64,000 nt of DNA. Source: Natronoarchaeum philippinense. GTDB taxonomy: Archaea > Halobacteriota > Halobacteria > Halobacteriales > Natronoarchaeaceae. The notes beneath the pieces were generated by a model that was not told where the DNA came from, did not search any database, and saw only the letters and a list, made by a program, of their open reading frames with translations. Position 1 is the first letter of the stretch. Every line of letters begins with the position of its first letter. Of this stretch, positions 52,409 through 60,995 are shown piece after piece. The translations under genes were made by a program, and so were the position numbers. Where the stretch lies: positions 124,001-188,000 of the forward strand of contig NZ_OBEJ01000003.1 of assembly GCF_900215575.1 (NCBI RefSeq). Reading direction: 5' to 3'.

Positions 52409-54178
52409 TCAGCCCGCCAGCGGCAACTCGACGCCGAACACCGCTCCCTCGGGATCGTTGTCCTCGACCCATACCTCGCCGCCGTAGTGTTCGACGAGCG
52501 TCTGGACGAGATACAGCCCAATCCCCGTTCCTTCGCTTTCGAGTCCCTTCTCACCTTTGCCGAAGATTTCGTCTTTTTGTGCGTCCGGGATTCCCGGTCC
52601 GTTGTCCGCGACTCGAACCGTCGCCGTCTCCTCGTCAGTGGTCGCTGTCACGGTGACTTCCGGTTGGTCAGAATTGTTGTGCTTGATCGCGTTCGTCAGG
52701 AGATTCCGGAACACCGACCCGAGCATATCGTTTGCCAGCACCGTCGCCGACGGGAGCGACTCCCGGCGTTCGATCTCGGCCTCCGGGTGCTCGTCGCGCG
52801 TCTCCTCGAGCTTGGTGACAAGTGCCCTCCGGAGGTCGACTTCGCGTCGGGTGTCCTCCGCCGAGAGCATCACGTCGGCCATGTCTCGTGCCGTTCGAGT
52901 GAGTTCGATGGCGTTTGCCGCGCTCGTCCGAATCGTCGCCAACTGCTCCTCGCCAGCCTCGTCGACGTGCTCGTCGAGCATTTCGGCGTAGGCGCTCACC
53001 AACTGGAGATCGTTGCGGATGTCGTGCCGGAGAATCTGATTGAGGATGTCGAGGTTGTCGCGCTGCTCTTTGATGCGGCGCTCGTACTCCTTCCGGGTCG
53101 TGATGTCCTGGACGACTTTGTGGATGTGTTCGTTCCCGCCGTCGTCTTCGGTGAGCAGTGCGGTGATCAGCACCTCCTTGGTGTCGCCGGTCATCGTCTC
53201 CACGGTCGTTTCGTGTTGCACCGGCGTGTCGGTCTCGGCGAGGTCATCGATGAGGTCGGCGCGCTCGGACGGCGTCTCGTAGAACTCGGCGACGCGGTGC
53301 TCTCGGAGCTGGTCGCTGGACTCCGCATCCAGCAGCGAGACGAGTGCGGGATTCGCGTACTCGAAGGTTCCGTCGGCCGACGGTGTCGTCCGCAAGACGC
53401 CGCTGGGAACCGTTTCGAGGAGATTGTACGCGAGCTCCAGTTCCTGTTCGTACTCCTTTCGTTCGGTGATGTCCTCCTGAAAGCCGACGTAGTTGCTAAT
53501 CTCGCCGTCGGCGTCTTCGACGGGGGCGATCGTCACGCGATTCCAGAACATCGCCCCGTCTTTCCGGTAGTTTCTGAGTTCGACCGACGTGGCCTCGTTC
53601 GCCTCGACCGCATCACGCATCGTCGCCACCGGCTCTCCGCTCGTTTCGTCGCCCTGCAAGAATCGACAGTTCTGTCCGACGACGCTGCTTTTCGAGTAGC
53701 CGGTCAGCCGCTGGAACCCCTCGTTGGCGTAGATCAGGGCGTTGTCTTCGTCATCGAGGTCGCTGATCGTGATGCCGATCGGCGCCTCGTCCATCGCCCG
53801 CGTCTTCCGCTCTAGCTCCTGTAGCTGGGCTTGCTCCGGCGCCGCGACGGCTCGCATCACCACTCTCTCGTTCCCACCGCCATCGAGTGTCGATGTTCGT
53901 ACTGCGACTGACCGATCCGTTTCCTCGTCAGTCCGTATTCTATAGGCCGTTTCTCCCTCTGTCTCTTGGAGTTCACCGACGAGGTCGCCGTCCGCGGCTG
54001 TCGGTGACGCCAGCACCGTCGAGATCGCTCGCCCCTCCAGTTGCTCGCTGGTCGTATCAACGAGCTCGGCAAACCGCGCGTTGCACTCGTGGATGCGGCC
54101 GGTCTCCGGACCGAGAACCGCCATCCCGTCCGGATGCTCTTCGAAGATGTCCCGATACGCGGCCGCCGACAGTGTCAT
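52409..54178 (-). CDS. PAS-LOV-PAS sensor histidine kinase (probable blue-light sensor)
   Basis: A 589-residue soluble kinase without membrane segments. PAS1 is about 8-112. The second PAS domain (about 128-238) carries the LOV signature GQNCRFLQG with the photoadduct Cys 171. It also has Asn in YANEGF, RNYRKDGAMFWN and Gln 234 (VGFQ), the residues that bind and sense FMN. PAS3 is about 250-360. The kinase core has the phospho-acceptor His 385 (LRHDIRNDL), an N-box NLLTNAIKHN and G-boxes DNGPGIP and GTGIGLYLV. It likely autophosphorylates on blue light or redox change; no partner response regulator is adjacent, usual in haloarchaea. Confidence 0.9.
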   Translation of the reverse strand: MTLSAAAYRDIFEEHPDGMAVLGPETGRIHECNARFAELVDTTSEQLEGRAISTVLASPTAADGDLVGELQETEGETAYRIRTDEETDRSVAVRTSTLDGGGNERVVMRAVAAPEQAQLQELERKTRAMDEAPIGITISDLDDEDNALIYANEGFQRLTGYSKSSVVGQNCRFLQGDETSGEPVATMRDAVEANEATSVELRNYRKDGAMFWNRVTIAPVEDADGEISNYVGFQEDITERKEYEQELELAYNLLETVPSGVLRTTPSADGTFEYANPALVSLLDAESSDQLREHRVAEFYETPSERADLIDDLAETDTPVQHETTVETMTGDTKEVLITALLTEDDGGNEHIHKVVQDITTRKEYERRIKEQRDNLDILNQILRHDIRNDLQLVSAYAEMLDEHVDEAGEEQLATIRTSAANAIELTRTARDMADVMLSAEDTRREVDLRRALVTKLEETRDEHPEAEIERRESLPSATVLANDMLGSVFRNLLTNAIKHNNSDQPEVTVTATTDEETATVRVADNGPGIPDAQKDEIFGKGEKGLESEGTGIGLYLVQTLVEHYGGEVWVEDNDPEGAVFGVELPLAG

Positions 54179-54254
54179 GACGAGTCCTATACACGCATTC
54201 GATTAGTCACTTTGGGCGCTCTGTCCAGCGTTCGATGGCGTCGTCGAGCTCCGT

Positions 54255-55004
54255 TCAAAACACGAACGGGCCTTGGTGCTGGATCGGCTCGTCGTGCGGT
54301 CGGCCCGCGACGGCGACAACGCGAAGCGATCCTTCGGCGTCGAGTTCGACTTCACGGGCCTCGGTCAGATGGAGCACGTCACCCTGTTCGAACGCCTCGC
54401 CGTCGACCGTTCCCTCGCCGCCGACGCCGTAGAGAAAGCCCGCCCAGCCTTCTGGGGGCGACCACGTCCACGCGTCGGTCACGTCGATATCGTGGTACTC
54501 CATCGGCGTGTGAAGCTCGATCGGCGAGCCCTCTCCGACGACGGTCGTGACGGTCGCGCCGTCACGGTCTTCGGTCGGCAACTCGTCGGGCGACGCGTCG
54601 GCGTAGGACGGCTCGGCGTCTTTGTCTTCTCGGGGGAGGTTGATCCATAGCTGGAGGCCGGTACACGCCGCGCCATCGGCGGCGAGTTCGGCGTGCTCGA
54701 TCCCGCTTCCCGTCGTGATCTGCATCGCGTCGCCGCCGTAGGCGGTGTGCTCGACGCCCAGCGAGTCCTCGTGGTCCATCCCGCCATCGAGCATGTAGGT
54801 CACGATCTCGAACCCCTTGTGGGGGTGCATCGGGAAGCCTTTCTCGGGGTCGATGTAGAAGCGCTCGAACAGCACGAACGGGTCGAGATGCGACGGGTAG
54901 CTGTTGGTCGGAAACGCCCGATTCGCCGTCACGCCGGGGCCGTGTCTCACCGTCCCGCCGGGAACCGGCTCGTTGCCGTTTCGATCGGCGTCGTCAGCTG
55001 TCAT
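54255..55004 (-). CDS. Pirin family protein
   Basis: A 249-residue bicupin. The metal-binding N-cupin has FPMHPHKGFEIVTYMLDG and MDHEDSLG with TGSGIEHAE, giving the three His and one Glu of pirins. The C-cupin (about 160-249) has the conserved WAGFLYGVGGEGTVDGE. Functions proposed for pirins include quercetinase activity and redox-sensitive cofactor roles. It is divergent from superoxide dismutase with 202 bases between, which is compatible with an oxidative stress link but not proof. Confidence 0.9.
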   Translation of the reverse strand: MTADDADRNGNEPVPGGTVRHGPGVTANRAFPTNSYPSHLDPFVLFERFYIDPEKGFPMHPHKGFEIVTYMLDGGMDHEDSLGVEHTAYGGDAMQITTGSGIEHAELAADGAACTGLQLWINLPREDKDAEPSYADASPDELPTEDRDGATVTTVVGEGSPIELHTPMEYHDIDVTDAWTWSPPEGWAGFLYGVGGEGTVDGEAFEQGDVLHLTEAREVELDAEGSLRVVAVAGRPHDEPIQHQGPFVF

Positions 55005-55206
55005 GTGCGAGCCGAAGCGATTGGGATTGATAAGCTTCGTGCCCCCGGAAGCAAATAGCTGTCGTAGATGTTACTCTTATTCAGAATTCTGGAGTATGAT
55101 CTGGCTTTGCTGCCTCTCTATAGGGAATCTGTTCTTACTCTTGAGTTACTAAAACGCCCTACAGAGAACCTTCATATTGTTGCCGACTATATACGGTGAT
55201 GTAGAC

Positions 55207-55809
55207 ATGAGCGATTACGAACTTCCGCCGCTTCCGTACGACTACGACGCGCTCGAACCGCACATCTCCGAGCAGGTACTGACCTGGCATCACGACACCC
55301 ACCATCAGGGCTACGTCAACGGCTGGAACTCCGCCGAGGAGACCCTCGCCGAGAACCGCGAGGAGGGCGACTTCTCGTCGTCTGCCGGCGCCATCCGCGA
55401 CGTGACCCACAACGGCAGCGGGCACGTCCTTCACGACCTCTTCTGGCAGTCGATGAGCCCCGAGGGCGGCGACGCGCCCGAGGGCGACCTCGCCGACCGC
55501 ATCGAGGAGGACTTCGGCTCCTACGAGGCGTGGAAGGGCGAGTTCGAGGCCGCAGCCTCTGCAGCCGGCGGCTGGGCGCTGCTGGTCTACGACTCCCACA
55601 GCAACCAGCTTCGCAACGTCGTCGTCGACAAGCACGACCAAGGCGCTCTCTGGGGCAGCCACCCGATTCTGGCGCTCGACGTCTGGGAGCACTCCTACTA
55701 CCACGACTACGGCCCGGCCCGCGGCGAGTTCGTCGACAACTTCTTCGAGGTCGTCGACTGGGACGAGCCCTCGGCTCGCTACGAGCAGGCCGTCGAGCAG
55801 TTCGAGTAG
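55207..55809 (+). CDS. sod: Superoxide dismutase, Mn/Fe family
   Basis: A 200-residue enzyme converting superoxide to peroxide and oxygen. Metal-ligand segments are LTWHHDTHHQGYV (first His about 28), GHVLHDLFW, and DVWEHSYYHDYG (Asp and His). NGSGHVLHDLFWQSM and AAGGWALLVYD are family markers. Haloarchaeal SODs mostly use Mn. ATG 55207 gives MSDYELPPLPYDYDALEPHI, the conserved start. TATA-like TTCATATTG lies about 28-36 bases upstream. Confidence 0.97.
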   Translation: MSDYELPPLPYDYDALEPHISEQVLTWHHDTHHQGYVNGWNSAEETLAENREEGDFSSSAGAIRDVTHNGSGHVLHDLFWQSMSPEGGDAPEGDLADRIEEDFGSYEAWKGEFEAAASAAGGWALLVYDSHSNQLRNVVVDKHDQGALWGSHPILALDVWEHSYYHDYGPARGEFVDNFFEVVDWDEPSARYEQAVEQFE

Positions 55810-56030
55810 AGCGCTCCGACCGGAGGTATTCTACCGCAGCTCATTTTTCAGCCTCAGGCTGTTGCCGAACAACTCCGGAGCATCGAATACTGCGTCGATC
55901 GATCTGGAGAATTCCCATTCAGGACCCTCATTTGCAAATAGCCGCACCATACGTCGACACCGCGTGCGTTGGCCAACTGCACGACAACGACCGGATTTGG
56001 GACGTGTGGCTCAGTATGCTCTCTTCCAGT

Positions 56031-56059
56031 CGTTGCATCCAGTGGTACTGAATGCAAAC
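56031..56059. repeat. Dyad GTTGCAT-N13-ATGCAAAC, unit 1
   Basis: The arms TTGCAT/ATGCAA are perfect complements over six bases. The unit is repeated imperfectly 51 bases downstream (CGTTGCAT and ACTGAATGCA are shared). In a convergent gap it may act in termination, bind a protein, or be a relic of a repeat element. Confidence 0.45.
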
Positions 56060-56081
56060 AGTGGCCTCAAAGAGGGGTATT

Positions 56082-56109
56082 CGTTGCATTCTCTCGACTG
56101 AATGCACAC
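56082..56109. repeat. Dyad GTTGCAT-N12-ATGCACAC, unit 2
   Basis: Second copy of the unit at 56031-56059, with spacer shorter by one base and one arm mismatch. Five arm bases (TGCAT/ATGCA) pair. Confidence 0.45.
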
Positions 56110-56115
56110 CTGTGC

Positions 56116-57048
56116 TCACTCGTGCACGGCTGTCTCGACCACGGACACGGAGTCGTCGATACGCACTTCCAGTTCGTCGCCGCTGCAGGGGATCGCCACC
56201 TCGACTCGAAGCGGGTCCTCCGAAACGACGGTCGTCCGGTGATCGCTCACGCACCAGTCGAAGTTCCAGAACGGCTCGGTGTTCAGGTCGACGCCGCGGT
56301 TGGCGTGAAAGACGAGCGTTTCGGCGTGGTCTAACAGCGTGACGCCGACGGTCGATTGCAGTCGGTACTGGCAGCGCTGGCAGACGTGTTCGACGGCGAC
56401 ATCCAAGTCTTCCTCGTCGGGGTCGCGCACGAGGCTTGTCTCGATTGCGCCCGTACACTCCGGGCAGACGCCGTCGGCGGCCAGACAGTAGTGATGGCGA
56501 ACGTAGTGGTGGAACGCTTCGAGCAGGTCGTCGGTCGTTCGGTCGTCGAGCCCGCCCGAGGGGAACGGGTAGCTCACCTGTACGGCGCCGCAGTCGGTAC
56601 AGCCGATCGTGAGCGTGTCGTCGACGTACCAGCCGTGGAGGTCGCCCTCGCAGTCGTAGCACGCGCCGTCGACGGGGAAGAATCCCAGTTGCGTGCGCTC
56701 GGTCAGCGTGCCCGTGAAGATCGAGCTGACGACCTTCCGGCCGGGGTATCGGAACTCGTAGCCGGCGTCGCTTTGCTTGATGAAGTGGCCGGTGAGCTGT
56801 CGGAGGTGGTAGCTGAAGTTCGCGCTGTCCTCGACATCGACCTGCTCGAAGAGGTCGGTGAAGCTGACCGGGCGCTCGTCGGCATCGAGTTCGAGCAGCC
56901 CGCGGAGGATGTCGACGCGCGTGTCGTTCCCGAGAATCGAAAAGACCTCGGCGGGCAGCAGTTCGGACTCGGTCCGGGCGGCGGGCGCTGCCTCGTCGTC
57001 CGACTCCACGTCCGGCTCGGCGCTGGCGGCCCGATCGAACTGACTCAT
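56116..57048 (-). CDS. ArsR-type winged-helix regulator with zinc-ribbon C-terminal region
   Basis: A 310-residue haloarchaeal protein. The N-terminal HTH reads EVFSILGNDTRVDILRGL, SFTDLFEQVDVEDSANFSYHL and RQLTGHFIKQSDAGYEFRYPG (given in parts). The central and C-terminal region has three cysteine pairs: CYDCEGDLHGWYVDD, IGCTDCGAV, CPECTG and HVCQRCQY, so it probably binds zinc or another metal. It may sense metal, redox state or act structurally. It converges on sod. Effector unknown. Confidence 0.82.
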   Translation of the reverse strand: MSQFDRAASAEPDVESDDEAAPAARTESELLPAEVFSILGNDTRVDILRGLLELDADERPVSFTDLFEQVDVEDSANFSYHLRQLTGHFIKQSDAGYEFRYPGRKVVSSIFTGTLTERTQLGFFPVDGACYDCEGDLHGWYVDDTLTIGCTDCGAVQVSYPFPSGGLDDRTTDDLLEAFHHYVRHHYCLAADGVCPECTGAIETSLVRDPDEEDLDVAVEHVCQRCQYRLQSTVGVTLLDHAETLVFHANRGVDLNTEPFWNFDWCVSDHRTTVVSEDPLRVEVAIPCSGDELEVRIDDSVSVVETAVHE

Positions 57049-57203
57049 ACTACTGGTACTGTCGCTTTGCGGGTAAAACCTGTCGGAGGATCGCTTTCGA
57101 GGTCGGCTCGTCGACGCCGCTGTCGGGCCGAGCGCCGCGACTGATCGGCGTCCTCTGGCTCACGAATCGGCGGCCTCAGGTTCACCTCTCGGTGTCGTCG
57201 GAC

Positions 57204-58592
57204 TCACGCGTCGGCGTCGCCTCGCTCCGCCGCGGCGGCGAGTTCGAGCACGAAGCTCGACGCCGACACGACATCGCCGATTCCGACCGTCCCCGCGGGC
57301 TCGTCGACGACGCGATTCGGACAGGCCACCACCGAGGGGGTACAGAGCGTCCCGTCGTCGACCGTCTCGTCGAGGTGGTCCGCGAGACGTTCGATCGCCG
57401 CTGCGCCGGCGTCCGATCGGTCGTACTGCAGCCCGGCGTCGAGGTCGTCGGGCGCTGTGATGTCGCCGTGATGGGCCTTGGCCGCGGCGTTGACGGCGGC
57501 GAACTCCAGTCCGCGCCTGACCGCCGCCGGCGTGAGATATGAGTCCAGCACGGCGAGGTGGTACTCCATCGCGTGGACCCGAATGCACTCGACGCCCAGT
57601 TCCTCGCGGAGCGCGGCGAGCATCCGGTAGTGGGCGAGTATCTCGCCGGTCTCGAACGGCGTCTCCTCGGTCGGCTCGTCGTCGGCGAGGTCGAGGTCGG
57701 CGTCGTCACACAGGAGCGCGAGTTCGCGCGTGTCCGTTCCGACGACGTTGGCTTCGGGGAGAATCCACTCGTAGATGCTCGCCCGAAGGTCGTCGTCGTG
57801 CGTGGTCGCGTACTCGATGTGGACTTTCGGGTCGTCACCCGAACGGAATCGCCGGAGTACGTCGCGGGCGTGGCGAAGCCGCTCGTCGTAGCTCCCCTCG
57901 ACGTGATCCGGCGTGAGGTTGTGATACCCCGCCAGCAAAGCTCCCTCGACCACCTCGCCGACCTGATCGACGTGGGCGTCGAGGTCGCCGGCCGTCAGGT
58001 CGAACTCCGGCGGTCTCGACGCCGCGATGAAGCGAGTGTCCTCGCTGGCGCGCACTCCGAAAAGTTGGTCGCCGGCCCCGAACTCGAACACCCAGTTCAG
58101 CTTCGTGCGATCGGCGACCGGGGCCTCGCGCAGGGGAACGAACTGCACTGCTCCGTCCTCGACGGCCGGATACCGGATCGCCTCGGGGTGCTCGAACAGC
58201 GCGCGCTGGCGCTCGGATAGCAGGTACGTGTACGCGATCGGCGCGGCGCCCAGCGCGGCGACGAGGTTCGTCATGATCCCCGTCTGCCCGCCTAGCTGTT
58301 GGCTGTCGGGTTCGAGGTCGGCTTCGAGCGCCGCGGCGAACGCGTCGGTCATGGCGACTTCGTCGCCCTGCCCGGTCGCCATCGTGTGCGTGATCGCGGT
58401 GGCGAGATCCCGCTTCGACGCCAACCGACTCGGCGGTGCGCGCTCTCCGGGTTCTGTCGGACGGTCGAGCGCTGCCCCCAGTTCGGCGTCGACACGCACG
58501 ATCCCGTCGACGTTCGCGTTGTACGCCACGAATACGGGAAGTCCGGCAAGCGCTTTCACGTCGGCGTCCAGCCGTGAGCGATTGTATGCCAC
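57204..58592 (-). CDS. ADP-dependent glucokinase/phosphofructokinase family protein
   Basis: A 462-residue kinase of the archaeal ADP-dependent family (ribokinase-like fold). It has VFVAYNANVDGIVRVD at the N-terminus, the substrate/ADP segment QQLGGQTGIMTNLVAALGA and NWVFEFGAG. Near the end, TVGIGDVVSASSF is the GxGD motif with the catalytic Asp. Family members phosphorylate glucose or fructose-6-phosphate with ADP. Haloarchaea lack a classical Embden-Meyerhof flux, so its role is unclear. The TreT-like gene upstream on the same strand suggests glucose from trehalose as substrate. Confidence 0.88.
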   Translation of the reverse strand: MAYNRSRLDADVKALAGLPVFVAYNANVDGIVRVDAELGAALDRPTEPGERAPPSRLASKRDLATAITHTMATGQGDEVAMTDAFAAALEADLEPDSQQLGGQTGIMTNLVAALGAAPIAYTYLLSERQRALFEHPEAIRYPAVEDGAVQFVPLREAPVADRTKLNWVFEFGAGDQLFGVRASEDTRFIAASRPPEFDLTAGDLDAHVDQVGEVVEGALLAGYHNLTPDHVEGSYDERLRHARDVLRRFRSGDDPKVHIEYATTHDDDLRASIYEWILPEANVVGTDTRELALLCDDADLDLADDEPTEETPFETGEILAHYRMLAALREELGVECIRVHAMEYHLAVLDSYLTPAAVRRGLEFAAVNAAAKAHHGDITAPDDLDAGLQYDRSDAGAAAIERLADHLDETVDDGTLCTPSVVACPNRVVDEPAGTVGIGDVVSASSFVLELAAAAERGDADA

Positions 58593-58668
58593 TGTGTGTC
58601 GTAGTTCGTCGGCCGCCGTCCTAACGCTGTGTGTGGCTGGCTATCGGCGCGACGTTCCTCGGCTCCGC

Positions 58669-59562
58669 TCAGGGCGGCGCGGCGCTCACGGGGACACAGA
58701 GCACCGGCACGTCGGTCTGTCGGACGACGTTCTCGGTGACGCTACCGAGAAACCACTGGCCGACGCCCGTCCGGCCGTGGGTTCCCATGACGATCAGATC
58801 CACGTCGCGGTCGCTCGCCGCATCGGGAATCACTTCGACGGGCGACCCGGCCGCAGTCGATCCGGAGCTATCGATGCCGGCGTCGCCGGCGCGCTCTCTG
58901 ACCCCCTCGATCGCCGCCTGTCCGCGCTCTTCGAGCACGTCGGGGAGCTCGCCGGGCGCTTGCTCTCCGAGGAACGGAACGGTGTCGACGGAATACAGCG
59001 CGTGGACCGACGCTTCGAGCCGGGCCGCCAGCGCGATCCCCCACTCGATGGCGATCGCCGCGCCCTCGCTCCCGTCGGTCGGCAACAGAAAGCGCTCGAA
59101 CGTCACGTCGCCGATCGCGGCGTCTGCCTCCGGCGGAACGGCCAGCACGGGCGTCCGTGCGGTCCGGAGGACGTTTTCGGTGACGCTCCCGAGCAACACC
59201 TCTTCGAGCCCTCTACGCCCTTTCGTCCCCATGGCGATGGCGTCGACCCCGCGCCGATGGGCGTACTCACGAATCGTCTGAAACGGCGTCCCGCTCCTGA
59301 CGGCCGTGGTCACCTCGATCGTCTCGTCGAACTCGCGTGCCATCTCCGCGACCGTCTCGACCGCGGCTTCAGCGTGAGCTTCGAGCGCTGGGAGGTCGGC
59401 GTCCGTCTCGACCGCGTTCGTTGCGGCCGCCCCTTCCTCGACGGAGAGAACGTGCACGTCCGCGCCGGTCAGCGACGCGAGCGCGATCCCGTGTTTCGCA
59501 CCCGTGAGAGCGTCCTCGCTGCCGTCTGTCGGTAGCAGCATCGAGTCGATGACCCGGCTCAT
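58669..59562 (-). CDS. Tandem universal stress protein (two UspA domains)
   Basis: A 297-residue protein of two repeats. Domain 1 has MLLPTDGSEDALTGAKHGIALA and ends VDAIAMGTKGRRGLEEVLLGSVTENVLR (core GTKGRRGLEEVLLGSVTENV). Domain 2 has FLLPTDGSEGAAIAIEWGIALA and GTHGRTGVGQWFLGSVTENVV. Both keep the G-x2-G-x9-G-S/T ATP-binding pattern. Cytoplasmic; stress-linked signalling or metabolite sensing. It sits between the ADP-dependent kinase and the TreT-like gene on the same strand. Confidence 0.94.
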   Translation of the reverse strand: MSRVIDSMLLPTDGSEDALTGAKHGIALASLTGADVHVLSVEEGAAATNAVETDADLPALEAHAEAAVETVAEMAREFDETIEVTTAVRSGTPFQTIREYAHRRGVDAIAMGTKGRRGLEEVLLGSVTENVLRTARTPVLAVPPEADAAIGDVTFERFLLPTDGSEGAAIAIEWGIALAARLEASVHALYSVDTVPFLGEQAPGELPDVLEERGQAAIEGVRERAGDAGIDSSGSTAAGSPVEVIPDAASDRDVDLIVMGTHGRTGVGQWFLGSVTENVVRQTDVPVLCVPVSAAPP

Positions 59563-59648
59563 GGGACGACTGCAGTTTCACCGTCGCGGCAGATAGTCGT
59601 GTGGGGATGGCTGGGGCCGTTCTCCCCTCTGGCAGGATGTTCTGGCGC

Positions 59649-60890
59649 TCACCGATCGCTCTCCAGCACGTCGAGGAAAATGTCGAACAGTTCCGTGAGC
59701 TGTCGTGGCAGGAGAAACCGCTCGCGGACGCGCTCCCGGGCGTTCGTCCCGAACCTCGCCCGGCGCTCGTCGTCGCCGAGGAGGTCGACGATGCGCGCGC
59801 CGGCGGCCTGCGCGTCGTCGGGGGCGACGAGATACCCAGTTTTCCCGTCCTCGATCTGCAGCGGGATGCCGCCGACCGTCGAGCCCACGACCGGCGTGCG
59901 CTTCCAGAGCGCTTCCGAGACGACCAGTCCGAACCCCTCCCGGAGGGACTTCTGGACGACGACATCAGCACCGCGTTGCAGCGCGTTGATCGTCGTGTCG
60001 GGCAGATCGGTCAGCACGTGGATGTCCGGGTCGCCGAGGGCGTCTCTGGCCACCTGTTCGTAGACCGCCAGCCCTTCGGGGTCGTCGCCGGCCATCCCGC
60101 CGGCCAGCGCCAACTGGAGGTCCGGCACCTCCTCGCGGGCCCGTCGAAACGCCGCCAGCGTGCCGAACTGATCCTTCCACGGGTCGAACCGGGAGACCTG
60201 CGCGACGACCGGCGCGTCGAAGGAGAGGGGGTACAGCCGGTCGTGCTCGGCGGCGATCGTCGCCTCGTCGAGCGCCCGGTTCTTCTCGCTCAGCGGGTCG
60301 ATCGAGGGGTAGACGACGCTCGTTGGCACGTCGACCACGCCCGCGTAGTCCGATCGGCTGACGATCGCGTGATCGACCCTGCTCGCGTACTCGGCGACGA
60401 ACCCGAGGTGGTCGGGCGAGGGCTCGGTGAGGTCGATGTGACAGCGCCAGACGATCGGCGCATCCGGCAGTCGCTCTCTGAGTCGATCGAGCATCCCCAG
60501 CGGCTGGGGGTCGTGGAGCACGACGAGGTCGTACTCGCCGTCGAGTTCGGCCGCGTTTCGCTCGGTCACAGCGCGATAGGTCGCTTGCATCGCATCGGTC
60601 AGCGCGGCGTCGTCGCCCTGCAGCCCGTTGTGCATCGCTTTGGTGACCTCGAAAAACTCGTCGTCGGCGTCGAGCACGAGCCACTCCGTCTCGACGCCGA
60701 GGTCGGTACAGAGCGGGACGATCGACCGGAGCAACTCGGCGACGCCGCCGCCGGTCGCCGTCGAGTTGACGTGCAGAATTCGAGCATCCCCGAGCGCGTC
60801 GGCGCGCGATCGAAGTCGCTCGATGCGGTCGCTCTCGACCACGCCGGCGTACGCGGCTACCGATCGGTCCGGGAGCGCTGGGGCGTGCAT
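59649..60890 (-). CDS. treT: GT4 glycosyltransferase, trehalose synthase TreT-like
   Basis: A 413-residue retaining glycosyltransferase. HVNSTATGGGVAELLRSIVP, VLHDPQPLGM, WRCHIDLTEPS and YPSIDPLSEKN match TreT, which reversibly makes trehalose from a nucleoside-diphosphate glucose and glucose. The C-domain has VSRFDPWKDQFG and the donor site REGFGLVVSEALWKRTPVVG with the E-x7-E motif. Trehalose is a compatible solute, so this fits a halophile. A universal stress gene and an ADP-dependent kinase follow on the same strand. Sucrose-phosphate-type activity cannot be excluded. Confidence 0.85.
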   Translation of the reverse strand: MHAPALPDRSVAAYAGVVESDRIERLRSRADALGDARILHVNSTATGGGVAELLRSIVPLCTDLGVETEWLVLDADDEFFEVTKAMHNGLQGDDAALTDAMQATYRAVTERNAAELDGEYDLVVLHDPQPLGMLDRLRERLPDAPIVWRCHIDLTEPSPDHLGFVAEYASRVDHAIVSRSDYAGVVDVPTSVVYPSIDPLSEKNRALDEATIAAEHDRLYPLSFDAPVVAQVSRFDPWKDQFGTLAAFRRAREEVPDLQLALAGGMAGDDPEGLAVYEQVARDALGDPDIHVLTDLPDTTINALQRGADVVVQKSLREGFGLVVSEALWKRTPVVGSTVGGIPLQIEDGKTGYLVAPDDAQAAGARIVDLLGDDERRARFGTNARERVRERFLLPRQLTELFDIFLDVLESDR

Positions 60891-60995
60891 GGCCGTACGC
60901 TCGATAGCACGGCCGCCGAGGTAGCCATTGGGGGTGGCGATATTCTGCTGTGGGTGGTCTTCTGGTGAGACTGCCGCTCACCGCGAGCCCCTCAC

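Larger units (their letters stand above)
55810..56115. other. Convergent intergenic region with two related dyads
   Basis: 306 bases between the stops of sod and the HTH regulator gene. No gene seen. It contains two similar units, at 56031-56059 and 56082-56109, each TTGCAT-spacer-ATGCA. Short frames here lack coding character. Confidence 0.5.
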
